This document shows positions 46,743 through 57,666 of a DNA stretch of 64,000 bases, one piece after another. The stretch is taken from contig JANVAS020000239.1 of the NCBI GenBank assembly GCA_027563935.2, forward strand, positions 434,001-498,000, in the 5' to 3' direction. Each line of letters opens with the position of its first letter. Within the stretch, counting starts at the first letter, position 1. This stretch comes from Costus lasius. Lineage: Eukaryota > Streptophyta > Magnoliopsida > Zingiberales > Costaceae. The position numbers and the translations under genes were made by a program. A model generated the notes under the pieces. That model ran no database searches. It saw only the letters and a list, made by a program, of their open reading frames with translations, and was not told the origin of the DNA.

Positions 46743-48053
46743 TATATGGGCTAATCGACAATGCCATAGGAAAGCACCAACTGAACCACTCAGTTTGGTT
46801 CTTTTATTATTTATGTTACAAATAGAGTTATCCATGTCTTACACATATAGACCATTGCACAAAGTACCCTTCCCATAGAACATATTTGCAAATGAAAAAG
46901 AACAAGAGTTCTTATTTATTTCAAACCTAATTCCCTTCTTTGCCTAGCAAAGAATGGATATAATATTCTTAGTAAGCGAAGGTACATAATAGCAATTATC
47001 TAACTCTAATAGAAGTCCAGAAGGCAGGGAGAGAGTCAAAACTCCTATAGCAACAGTAGCAACCTGTGCCCCGTTTCCAACTCGTAGGTCAATCTCTCTA
47101 GCCCACACCGTTCTACTTTTCTTGAGCCCCTGCATATTTGTACAAATATGAGCTCCACATGCGGTATCCAATACCCATGACATAGAAGTAGAAAGATTGA
47201 CTTCTGTAACATAAATACCTGAGTTTGAAGCTAAGGCCAAGCCTTTCTTCTCCTCATTCTGAAGTTGCTTGCAGTCCCTCCTCCAATGTCCCTGCTAGCC
47301 ACAGTGGAAGCACCTCTGGTCCTTTGACTTCTTTGCCTTTTTCTTCAGTGTTTTGGTAGGACCCTTGGCACCGCCCTTGGCTTGTGCCTTTCCCTTTTTC
47401 TTCATCTTCTTGACCGAAGGGACCAAAAGAACAGAATTAGGTTTGGTCTTTACCATCTCACGCTCGGCTGTCTGGAGCATATTCAACAGTTCCTCTTGTG
47501 TGCACTCAATCCAGTTCATGTTGAAATTTATGATAAATGGACTAAAGCTAGGGGGCAGGGAATGCAGAATAAGATCTACAACCAGCTCGTTATCTATGGT
47601 GTGTCCCAGTCTCCTGAGATGATCCACGTTCCCAATCAGCTTGAGAACATGGGGTCTCACTGGTGCACCCTCAGATAACTTACACCGAAAGACTGCTCTG
47701 GCGTTGTCAAATCTCTCAGTTCTGGCCTGAGCTTCGAACATCTGTTTCAAATGAGTTATCATCTGAAAAGCGTTCTGCTCCTCATATTGCACCTGATGTT
47801 CAGGTGCCATAGTGGCCAGCCTGAGACATGCTACCTCCATAGAGTCGTCCTGATGCTTTCTAAAAGCATCCCTGTCTGCCACTCGGGCATTAGGTGCAGG
47901 AGCCGGAGGAAAAGGTTGCTCAAGGACATACAGCTTCTTTTCGAGCTTGAGGACTATCCTCAAGTTCTGATCCTAGTCCATAAAGTTGGTTCCAACCAAC
48001 TTATCCTTATCAAGGAGTGATCGCAGTGACAATCCACTATTGTTCGTTGCCAT
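46743..48053 (-). pseudogene. Copia-B gag-protease polyprotein, broken
   Basis: Starts MATNNSGLSLRSLLDKDKL at 48053. An early stop (TAG, 47973-47975) replaces the Trp of the DW motif. Gag continues (RIVLKLEKKLYVLEQP.., VIGN.., INFNMNWIECTQEELLNML) to CFHCG. Another stop interrupts the zinc knuckle at about 47295-47297 before QGHW. The protease region reads SWVLDTACGAHIC; a stop follows KNIISILC at 46944-46946, after which AKKGIRFEINKNSCSF and LWHCRLAHI are still readable to the solo LTR. About 50% similar to Copia-A gag by eye. Confidence 0.85.
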
Positions 48054-48716
48054 TGTTCTACAACAATCAAGAAACAGCATATTAGTACGACTTTAAATCA
48101 TTTAAACTGGACTTATTTTAAATGATTATATCTCCCACTATTTTAATCGAATTGACAACCCACAAAGTCAATCAGGAAGTTTAAGACTTCCTAGTGAGAT
48201 GGGATCCTTGTTCCGCATGAGGCTTCGCGTCCCACGAGGGTGGGATGAGATGCACAAAGTAACCCATGCTTCCTAAGGTGGGCACGCCTGCCGATTGCTC
48301 CAAGCAATTCCCCTTATTGAGACAGTCTAAGCATTTCATGTCCAGCGAGGGCTAGATATAGCATGAAACCCTAACCTCTCAACGATGCCTCTAGAGCTCC
48401 ACCATATGCCAAACATATGTGAAAATCTAGTCAAGTCCATTCCTAACCGTTATGCCCAGGGCCAATGAGTTTCCTTGCGAAGGCGCGCCCGATTAAAACG
48501 AACTGGGGAAACCATTGCCACCACGCAGTTTCTAAAGATAAGTGGGTGTGTCCCACGAGGGTGGGAAATAGTTCACAACACCACTGATCGATAGCTTAGT
48601 GAGGGCTACGCTACGCGTTTGAAGGCTACTAGACTTGATATTTATTTATGAGGGTTTTTGAGGTCTCATCAGTTTTATCTTATGTCTAACATTACAGGCA
48701 TGCAATCCTATAGTGA
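48054..48716 (-). other. Copia-B leader (minus copy)
   Basis: Non-coding leader matching 43470-44150 and 695-962. It contains TCCCAC-CCTC-GTGGGA stems near 48235 and 48565 and the junction fold 48134-48198. Truncated at 48716 by the next LTR. Confidence 0.75.
48134..48198 (-). ncRNA. Three-way-junction-like fold (Copia-B, minus copy)
   Basis: On the minus strand: CTCACT(A) with TAGTGGG (one G.U), arm A AGGAAGT-CTTAA-ACTTCCT, arm B ATTGAC..GTCAAT. The arms pair perfectly though their sequence differs from Copia-A. Confidence 0.6.
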
Positions 48717-50561
48717 TGACACCAAAATATGTAGTATATTTTGTATCATTTTAGATACATTTTCATGCTAAATTGAAGATTTTTTGCTTGTTTTTATGTG
48801 GAATTCATCAAATATTGCAAAGTCTATTCCTATTTTGGTTTTTCATGATTTTCAGGCAAAAAAGGCACTATTTTGGGCGTTTTTAAGCAAAATTAAAGAC
48901 ATGGAAGAATTACCATGATCAAGAGAAGGTCACACAAGAATTTTCACGTAAATCGAGGCAAAGAACCAAAATACGGCAGTGCCGTAAGCCATTTTACGGT
49001 ACCGTATTTCTGCGGCTACCGTATCATCAAGAACACGGCCGTATTTTGGTGATTTTCCAAACAAAAAGTTTTTTTGATTTTACGGCACTGCCGTAAGAAT
49101 TTACACGGCCGTATTTTCTAGCGCTTCAGACCAAAGAGTTCACCAGATTTTACGGCACTACCGTAAGGGATTTCACGGGCCGTATTTTCCACTCGTTTAC
49201 GAACAGAGAGTTTAGCCAATTTTACGGCACTAATCGTAAACCATTTATGATGCCGTAATTCCCAAACGACATCAGATCAGAAGCTTCAACCGATTTTACG
49301 GCACCGCCGTAACATATTACACCGCCGTAATTTCCAGTCAAAACGCGAGTTTTTCGGCCCAAAAATTGTGAAGGCCATAACATTTGATCCAGAGCTCCAA
49401 ATTTAGATCCGAAAGTTGCTGCAGCTTCATCTTTAAGAGGAGAAGGCGTATGAAGTGGAAAAAAAGGAACTTTTATCCAGTATCGAGGAAGAAATTGCCA
49501 GAGAGGCAGCTAGGGTTTGGCCCCCTGCCGAGAGGCGTAGAGGGCACCTTAGGCCATGATTCTCACTCAGAGGCTTTGCCTAGAGGAGAGAAAGATGCCA
49601 CAGAAGTTTCAAAGCATTTGTTGTCTGATCGGAGGAGGAATCAACAAAACAGCGGTGACAGCGCTGTTCATCACGAAATTACGGGTGTAATTTACATTAC
49701 ACCCGTGTTGTAACGTTGTTTTTTTTTCTCCTTCTCTGATTTCTAATTGTTCTAAACTATGATTCATTGTATTTTTTCCTCCTTGCAAGCTTAACACTCT
49801 TTTGGGACATGGGGTGTAATCCCCTTGATTCTTAATGATTAGATAACTCTTCTATTTTCGTCATGATAATTTTTGCTATGATAATTTTACTTTTGTGATG
49901 GATTGTGCTTAGACTCTCTATAAGTCGATGTTACTAATTATGTTTTTAGAGTTTTCGCAATGAGACTGAAAGGTGATTTGCTTGAGAACTTGGAACCCTA
50001 GAATTGCATGTTAGGATCCCTTCCTTAGGTTAGATCTAATTTGATCTGTTCTAGAAAATTAATTGCCATGATTATAAAATGAATCTATAGATCGAGTCTA
50101 TTTGTCAAACGTGGAGATCTTGTGCGAAAGCAAGGATCAGAACATTGGAGATCCATGAGTAAAACTAGTGTAGGGACTCGGATACACGAAAGTGATCCTT
50201 GAGACTCCACTAGAGATTATCAACCTAGAATTTGAATGCACGAAAGTGATCTTTGAATTCTCTGATTGATGATTTACTTATCTTTAGCCTGGGATAAATC
50301 TTGCGCGAAAGTGAGGATTTATCTCTGCGTGGTTATCTGCTCGAAAGTGAGATAATCCTTTTATGAAGTAAATTAGGTCTTTATTTTAGCAAGATTTGAT
50401 TGACGAACCTTTTATGTATCTAATCATTGAAGTTAAGGTGGATGAAACCCAAGTCCCAATTCATCTCTCTGATAATCCTTTTGTGGTAATTAACAATAAG
50501 GTCTCTGTGGATCGATATTTTTATTACTTCGATAATTCCGTGCACTTGCAGAATCCTATCA
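48717..50561 (+). repeat. Tat/Athila-like gypsy LTR
   Basis: Starts TGACACCAAAATATG and ends ..AATCCTATCA, followed at once by agtttTTGGCGCCGTTGTCGGGGA, the tRNA-Asp-type primer site typical of plant Tat/Athila gypsy elements. 1845 bp. It contains palindromic tandem repeats (48969-49330). The rest of the element after the primer region is missing. A right-hand target duplication cannot be tested. Confidence 0.7.
48969..49330 (+). repeat. Tandem palindromic 'TTTTACGGC' repeats
   Basis: About five diverged units spaced 70-74 bp (anchors 49076, 49146, 49218, 49292, with an earlier unit at 48969). Each carries TTACGGC-ACT-GCCGTAA or a variant, followed by acggccgtattt. The stem is perfect in the units at 49076 and 49292. 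Confidence 0.8.
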
Positions 50562-50742
50562 AGTTTTTGGCGCCGTTGTCGGGGATTAGTCCAAGGTACA
50601 CGCGTGCCAGAGTTGTAGTGTTCCCTTTCGGGCTATCAAGTTTTTGGTGCCGTTGCCGGGGATTAGTCCAAGGTACACGCATGCCAGACTTGTAGTGTTC
50701 CCTTTCGGGCTATCAAGTTTTTGGCGCCGTTGCCAGGGGTGT
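50556..50742 (+). repeat. Triplicated primer-binding region
   Basis: A 77-bp unit (ctatcaagtttttgg..gggattagtcc..) repeats from 50556, 50633 and 50710. Primer-like sites: TGGCGCCGTTGTCGGGGA at 50568-50585, TGGTGCCGTTGCCGGGGA at 50645-50662, TGGCGCCGTTGCCAGGGG at 50722-50739. Each differs by about one or two bases from the plant tRNA-Asp 3' end complement. Confidence 0.85.
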
Positions 50743-50759
50743 AAGATCCAAGGATCTTA

Positions 50760-53605
50760 AGTCCTGGTAAGTATTATTTTGATTTAAATAAAATCATTGA
50801 CTGTGGATATTACGTTAAGCAGTATTGAAGGTTAATTAACTAGCTTATTGGATATTAATTAACTAGCTTATTGATTGTTAATTTGTAATTAATTGATTTG
50901 AGTTTGTTGATTGTTAATTTGTAATTAATTAATTAGAATTTATTGATTATTAATTTGTAATTAATTAAATAGACCTTATTGGAGGTTAATTAAATCCTTA
51001 TTGGATTTTCGTTTAAGTGAATGGTTAATGGTTAGTTAATGGTTAAATTAATTAGTTAATTATGAGTTATTGGGTTTGCGCTAATTGGGTTTAAAATTCA
51101 AATTTATTAGTTAAATGGGTTAAACCCTTTTGAATTAATTGGTTAGCGGGTTAAACATTAAAAACCGAAATTTAAATTTTTAAGGGGTTTAGCGACTAGG
51201 GTAAAGAGGTTGGCGTTTTTGTTGGCTTGGAAGAACCTTGGGCGACGGCTTGAAAGAACTTGGCGATTTCCTTGAAGGCTTGGACGATCTTCTTCTTCCT
51301 TCTTCCTTGGCCGGCATTCTTGGGTGCTTGTTGGCGTCTATCTAGAAGGATTTCAAGCCCTTAGACGGTTTGTTGTGGAGGATTTTTCACCTTAGTGTCC
51401 ACGGTTAAGAGGTGAGTGGGGTGTCTATTCGATTCTATTTATTTGGTTGTGTTAGATGATACATGTAATTGTTTGAAAACTTTACCATGTAAACCGAAAC
51501 TCAAGACTTCACCATATTGAAAACCGAATTTTTGCAAGGGTGTATATAGCATGAAAAACCGGAATTTTGTAAAGGTGTATATCTCATGAAAACCGAAACT
51601 TGTAGCTTGAAATTTAAGGTATTTTTATAGGGAATTTTGGTAGCATTAAATCATTGATTTTTGAGTATGAAATTCTTGTTAACTAGGTATTTTATAGGGA
51701 ATTTTGGTAACATTAAATCATTGATTTTTGGTAGCATGAAAATCTTGTTAACTAAGGTTAATATTTTAAGTAGATATTATGTTTGAAACCGTGGGCTTCA
51801 TGTGATGTTTTGTGAACCAGATTGTAAGAACATGGATTTTAATCTTATGTTGATTTTTATGGATGCCCTAATAAATGCTAATAATATTATAAGAATCATG
51901 TTTGTTTATTTATGACCATGAATCTTGGTTTGAGAAATTTGGGTGATAACTTAGCAAGGCTACACTGAACTGATCAGCATGAAACCTAAGGACTACACTA
52001 CATTATGTGATTTTTGAATATTATGTGATTATGTGATTTTTGAATATTATGTGATTATGTGATTTTTGAATATTATGTGGTTATGTGATTTTTGAATATT
52101 ATGTGGTTATGTGATTTTTGAATAGTATGTGGTTATGTGATTTCAAATATTATGTGTTGTGATCATGGAATGGTTAGGACTGAGGCTAAGTGTAACTGTG
52201 TACTCGAGGGGATAGTCTATATGTGATATGTTAAGGGTTTGAATTTCAGCCCTGTATTGTGATATGTGAGGGGGTTGTTGTTCAGCCTGCCTGATGTGAT
52301 TATTGTGATAAAAGAGGGGGTTGTTGTTCAGCCTGCCTGTTGTGATTATTGTGATGACTATCCTAGAGTCTAGTTGACACTTAGGAGTCCACCGTTGTGA
52401 AATAAGATATAAGATGTGTCTATTGTTGTCCAGTAGGAACCCTTTGGGAGAACGAGTGATATAAGACGCAAAGTGCCATGTCTTGGTCGGACAGGGGCCA
52501 CCTCTTGATGTCGTCACTCTTAGAACGCTTAGATTTTTGTGTTATGGGGTGATCGTAGAGCAAAGTGCCACGTCGTGAACTGGCGGGGGCCACCTCTTGA
52601 ATCTACACACCGTCCATCTATATGTTGCATGTGATTTGCAGGCTTCTCCCAGTGCTTAGGCCAAAGCCGGGTTAGACCATAATGGTCACTACTGAATATG
52701 CTGGACAACTAGGTTAATTAAGTGGTTGGTGTGTTTAGTTGGTTTAGAGTATAACTCTAGAACCTTGGTTACTCTGTAGTGATAATTATGTGATGTTTTA
52801 GCAGTGTACATCTGACTGTTTTATATGAATTCTGTTCTTTAAGTTTGTCATATGTTGACATGATATTCTGTTAAATGTTTTTAAAATAATCTGCATATAT
52901 TTTTGAGTGTATGTTATGGATGGTCGATTTAGACTATCCACTCACTGGGCTGTGTAGCTCACCCCTCATTATTTTCAGGTGTAGAGCAGGAGCGCATTTC
53001 CAGTTAGCATTTTATATGAATATCGTGATATGCCAGTTGAATGAATAAGGCTTTTGTGCTTAATTACTGGGGCCGGTTGTGGCCGAATTATATGAACTTG
53101 TGTTGCCAGTTGTGGCCAAACTATGTGAACTTGTGTTGCCAGTTATGGCAGTTTGATATTCTGGTTTTTGTGTCACCGCGGGCTTTGGCCTGGTTTCGGT
53201 GTGGTATCATTGAATAAATTTATAGAATCGACATTGTGGTTTTGTTTCTAAGTTCGAGTCGATTTATATTTGTGTAATCGGATTTGATATAAATGTGAAC
53301 TTGCATATGTCTAGTGCAAGTATTGCCTGGTGGCAGGTACCTTTATGTGATTATGGATTTTATGGATTTTATACGGATTTGATATAACTGTTGCCTTGCA
53401 TATGTCTAGTGCAAGGATTGCGTGGTGGCAGGTACATTTATGAAATTTGTGTTTCGTGTGTTTTATGTATGGATTCTTGAAAATTTTCAGATCGGGTTTT
53501 CCTGAACTTGGTTTTACCTAGCATGTGCATCGATCTTGTATGATAACATCCTGTTTCTCTGTGATTTGTGATCCTTGATTGGGGTTAAGATAACGGGATG
53601 TGACA
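50760..53605 (+). repeat. Gypsy G2 5' LTR (left end uncertain)
   Basis: Ends GATGTGACA at 53605, two or three bases before a primer site. The left end is not certain; AT-rich attaatta sequence starts about 50760. Internal repeats: 51618-51750 (two units of about 76 bp), 52007-52158 (26-bp units), 52268-52360 (46-bp duplication), 53300-53435 (95-bp duplication with stem CTTGCA/TGCAAG). It also carries two copies of the gcaaagtgccac..gggggccacctcttga phrase (52469, 52557) found in the G1 LTR. Confidence 0.6.
52007..52158 (+). repeat. 26-bp minisatellite
   Basis: Unit close to gtgatttttgaatattatgtggttat, about five to six copies in tandem with few differences. Confidence 0.8.
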
Positions 53606-53608
53606 GAA

Positions 53609-53619
53609 TGGTATCAGAG
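53609..53619 (+). other. G2 primer-binding site
   Basis: TGGTATCAGAG shortly after the LTR end: initiator tRNA-Met complement. Confidence 0.85.
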
Positions 53620-53731
53620 GAGTTGGCTAGCTAAAACTTAGTTCGGGGGAAAACATGTTTGTGTATTGCTAGACACCTGATAGGTTTATGTTTGATTTCC
53701 TTACTGTGGTATGTGTGTGTAGGAACTTAAG

Positions 53732-54748
53732 ATGGTGCGAACTAGAGGAAATGCTAGCGGCGAGGATGAGCAGAGTCCGAATTTCTCAAGGGCTATTGAG
53801 GCTCTGACAGGCATGGTACAGCAACAGGGTGCCATGATAGAGAGGCAAGCTCAGATGCTGCAGCAGCAACAGACTCAGCATCAAGAAGCGCAACAGCAGC
53901 TCTTGCAGCAATTGACTCAGGAGAGATCCCAGACTACTACTCGAGGGGTGGGGACTGACTCTCAGGAGGACGCTCACAGGCGCTATGCCTCACTTGTGAG
54001 TGAATTCCAGAAACTGGGTCCTAGCTCTTTTTATGGGGGCTCAGAATCAAGTACGGCAGAGAACTGGCAGTTGGTTTTGGACAAGATTTTCCAAGTCATG
54101 CGTTGCTCAGATGAGGACAAGCTGTGTCTGGCCACCTATATGATGCGTGGTGACGCAGATGAGTGGTGGAAGGGCGTGGTGAGGCTTGCTGAAGAAAGAC
54201 ATGAAACAGTAGATTGGCCCTTTTTCTTGTCTCAATTTAATGAGAAGTACTTCCCCGATAGCTTGGTGGAGGACCGAGAGGTGGAATTTATTCATCTGGA
54301 GCAGGGTGATATGACTGTGGACCAGTATGAGTTACGGTTCACTAAGTTGGGAAAGTATGCCCCTCACCTGATAAACACTGAAAAGAGGAGGGCTACCAAG
54401 TTTCTCAGAGGTCTCAGATGGGACATTCGGGAGCAGGTTGGTGCTCAGCACTTGGAGACTTATGTTGAGACTGTTGGGAGAGCACGCACCATTGAGAGGT
54501 ACATATCTGAGAGGAGTTCTAGTGTGGCCGTGATGGTGGTTCCTGCAGCTGAGGCGGCGGCTCCTCAGTATGGTAATGGCGGCAAGGGTAAGAAGTACCC
54601 TAGACATAAGGACTACAAGAAGAGCAGGTATAAGCCTTACTCTTACAAGGCACCGCAGCAGTCCAGGGATGCACCGCAGCAGTTCAGGGATACCAGGGAT
54701 GTAAAGAGCAGTATCACAGAGGACCGGAATTGTAATTATTGTGGGCTC
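53732..54748 (+). pseudogene. G2 gypsy gag, truncated
   Basis: Begins MVRTRGNASGEDEQ 113 bp after the primer site. A Gln-rich coiled-coil-like stretch occupies about residues 30-70. The retrotransposon gag (capsid) domain spans about 85-240 (LGPSSFYGGSE..AENW, LATYMMRGDADEWWKG, FNEKYFPDS, FIHLEQGDMTVDQYE..FTKLGKYAPHL, KFLRGLRWDIREQV). A basic tail follows, then the start of a zinc knuckle CNYCG. The frame crosses at about 54749 into reversed Copia-A sequence and stops at 54766. The protein would lack a complete knuckle and all of pol. The gag part itself has no stop. Confidence 0.88.
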
Positions 54749-54749
54749 A

Positions 54750-57666
54750 AGATATCATCGACGTAGAGGACTAGGAAAGTAATCACGCTCCCACTAAACC
54801 TCTTATATACACACGGGTCATCTTCGTTCTTGATGAAACCAAATTCAGTGACTGATTCATCAAAACGAATATTCCAGCTTCTTGATGCTTGTTTAAGTCC
54901 ATAAATAGACTTCTTTAATTTGCATATTTTATGACGATCTGATGGATTAGTGAAACCCTCAGGTTGTGTCATATACACATCCTCATCCAGATTTCCATTA
55001 AGGAAAGCCATTTTCACATCCATTTGCCAGATCTCATAATCGAAATATGCTGCTATCGCGAAAAGAATCCGAATAGACTTAAACATGGCTACAGGTGAGA
55101 AAGTTTCATCATAATCTATCCCGTAGATTTGTTTGAAACCTTTCGCAACTAGCCTGCCTTTATAGGTAACCACGTTACCATCCATGTCAATCTTCTTCTT
55201 GAAGATCCATTTGCAGCCTATAGGGATTACTCCCGGAGGCGGATCAACCAAATCCCAGACTTGGTTATCTGACATGGAGTCCATCTCGGCGCGCATAGCT
55301 TCAAGCCATCTAGCTGACTCCGGTCCACTGACCGCATCCGCATAAGTGAGGGGTTCATCATTATCAATGATGTAGACTCCGTCATAGCGCTCAGGCTGTC
55401 GACGAATCCTTCCCGATCTTCGCGGTTCCCGTGATATCTGAGCCTCAGGTTGTTCAATAACCTGTTCTACCGGCTCAGGCTCATCCAAATTTGCTTGACT
55501 ACTTTGTCCTTCCTCTGGATTCTCATCCAGCTTTATCTCTCTCCCAATGGCCTCTTGCAGAAGAAACTCCTTCTCAAGAAATATGGCCGTCCGAGCAACA
55601 AACACCTTGTTCTCTTTGGGATCGTAGAAATAATAACCCTTAGTTTCCTTAGGGTAACCGACAAAGATACATTTCTCAGATTTGCTCTCTAGTTTCCCAG
55701 AGGCGAGCTTTTTGACATAAGCCTCGCAGCCCCAGATCCTGATAAATGTCAAGCTCGGCTGTTTCCCATACCATAACTCATATGGCGTCTTTCAAACTGC
55801 CTTGGATGGCACTCGGTTTAGTACCTTTGCAGCTGTCTCCAGTGCAAATCCCCAAAAGGAATAAGGTAGAGTAGCCTGACTCATCATAGAACGAACCATA
55901 TCAAGTAGGGTTCGGTTCCTCCTCTCGGACACACCATTCCATTGCGGTGTTCCTGGCGGAGTGAGCTGTGAGATAATCCCACACTCCTTCAGATAGTCAG
56001 TAAACGCATGACTCAAGTATTCTCCACCTCGATCAGAACGAAGTGCCTTGATATTTCAGCCTAGCTGATTTTGTACTTCATTCTTGAACTCTTTGAACTT
56101 GTCAAAAGAGTCACTTTTATGTCTCATCAGATAGACATAACCATACCTACTGAAATCATCAGTAAAGGTAATGAAGTACTGATAGCCACCTCTGGCATGT
56201 TTACTAAATGGCCCACACACATCACTGTGTATAAGGTCAAGTAAACCTGAAGCCCTTTGACCTTTGTTAGGAAAAGGTGACTTCGTCATTTTACCCATTA
56301 AACAAGCCTTGCATGTATCAATCTCCTCATAGGAGAATGATCCCAGCAGTCCATTATCATGCAACCGCTTAATGCGTTTCTCGTTAATATGGCCTAAACG
56401 ACTATGCCATAGCAAGGTGCTGTCATCAGCATACTTGGCTTTCTTAATATCAATATTTTGTATAGAACATTCCATGTCTAACATGAATAACCCATTGTTA
56501 ATTGAACCAGTAGCATAAACAATATTATCAAGAGAAAGAACACACTTTGAAATATTGCATTTAAAGGAAAATCCCTTCCTGACAAGAGCAGGAATGGAGA
56601 TAATATTCTTAGTAATGCTGGGAACAAAGTAACAATTGTTTAGGTCTAATACAAGCCCAGATGGCAAAGAGATGAAATAGTCTCCTACAGCAACAGCAGC
56701 AACCCGTGCCCCGTTTCCAACTCGTAGGTCCACCTCATGCTGTCCCACCTGTCTTCTTCTCTTGAGTTCCTATACATTTGAACAAATGTGAACTCCACAT
56801 GCAGTGTCCAACACCCATGATATAGAAGAAGATGATATCATGACTTCAGTCACAAATATACCTGAGCCAGAAGCGATGCTTCCCTTCTTGTCTCCTTGGA
56901 GCGCTTTACAGTCCTTTTTCCAGTGACCTAGCTGGCCACAGTGGAAACACCTGTATTCCTTTGACCGCTTAACTTTTTGCTTCAGAGCCTTGCTGTAACT
57001 CTTGACAGGGGCCTTGCCCTTCTTCCCCTTCTTCTTGTTCCTAGAAGGAACCATTAAGACAGAGGTCGAAGGCTTTCCCTTCAGAGTCTCCTCAGTAGTC
57101 AAGAGCATATTCAGCAGCTCTGCCGGAGTACAGTCGATTTTGTTCATATTAAAGTTAATGATGAACGCATCGAAAGAGGGCGGGAGAGACTGCAGAATAA
57201 TGTCTACAGCAAGCTCCTGATTGATGGTATGCCCCAGTTTCTCTAGAGCCTCCTTGTGCCCAATCATCTTGAGCACGTGAGCTCCCACTGGGCACCCTTC
57301 AGCCAGTTTGCTCTGAAAGAACAGCTTAGTCAAATTATAGCGCTCAGTCCTCGCCTGTGCAGCATACAGCATCTTGAGGTTTGCTATAATTTGTATAGCA
57401 GACATATCCTCATGCTGACGCTGCAGCGGTGGCGTCATAGACGCTAGCATCAGGCAAGCGACATCAATGCTATCATTGACGTGCTTTTCATAAGCTTCAC
57501 GAACCGCCCTTGCGGCGTTCACAGCGGGTTGAGGCGGCGCAGCCGTCTCGAGGACATATAGTTTCCTCTCTGCCATAAGAACGATCTTAAGGTGTCCGAA
57601 CAAGTCTGAGAAGTTTGGCCCAGCAAACTTCTCCCTTTCCAGTAGGGATCGCACATTGAAGCTCAT
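54750..57666 (-). pseudogene. E4 copia polyprotein, gag to mid-RT
   Basis: Starts MSFNVRSLLEREKF at 57666. Zinc knuckle, WVLDTACG, HHCC, SDVCGPF and NGVSERRNRT are readable. Stops: TAG 56770-56772 after the protease motif, TGA 56056-56058 (CGA in other copies) in the integrase core, TGA 55792-55794 in the integrase C-terminal part. No frameshift. The last RT residues are YVDDIL, after which the reading enters G2. Two of three stops are C-to-T changes relative to E2, as expected for methylated, silenced DNA. Confidence 0.92.

Larger units (their letters stand above)
44396..48716 (-). mobile_element. Copia-B element, minus strand, 5' part
   Basis: Leader (48054-48716), gag-protease (46943-48053) and pre-integrase (about 44430-46800, split by a solo LTR) of a copia related to but distinct from Copia-A. 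Integrase core, RT, RNase H and both LTRs are missing. Its 3' side ends against the inverted Copia-B fragment at about 44395, its 5' side against a Tat/Athila-like LTR. Confidence 0.78.

Noticed and set aside
48969..49330. CRISPR-like array from regularly spaced repeats
   Set aside because: Units are diverged, spacers are part of the repeat, it lies in a plant LTR, and there are no cas genes.
52143..52517. A 124-codon minus frame as a gene
   Set aside because: It runs through tandem repeats of the G2 LTR and has no domain.
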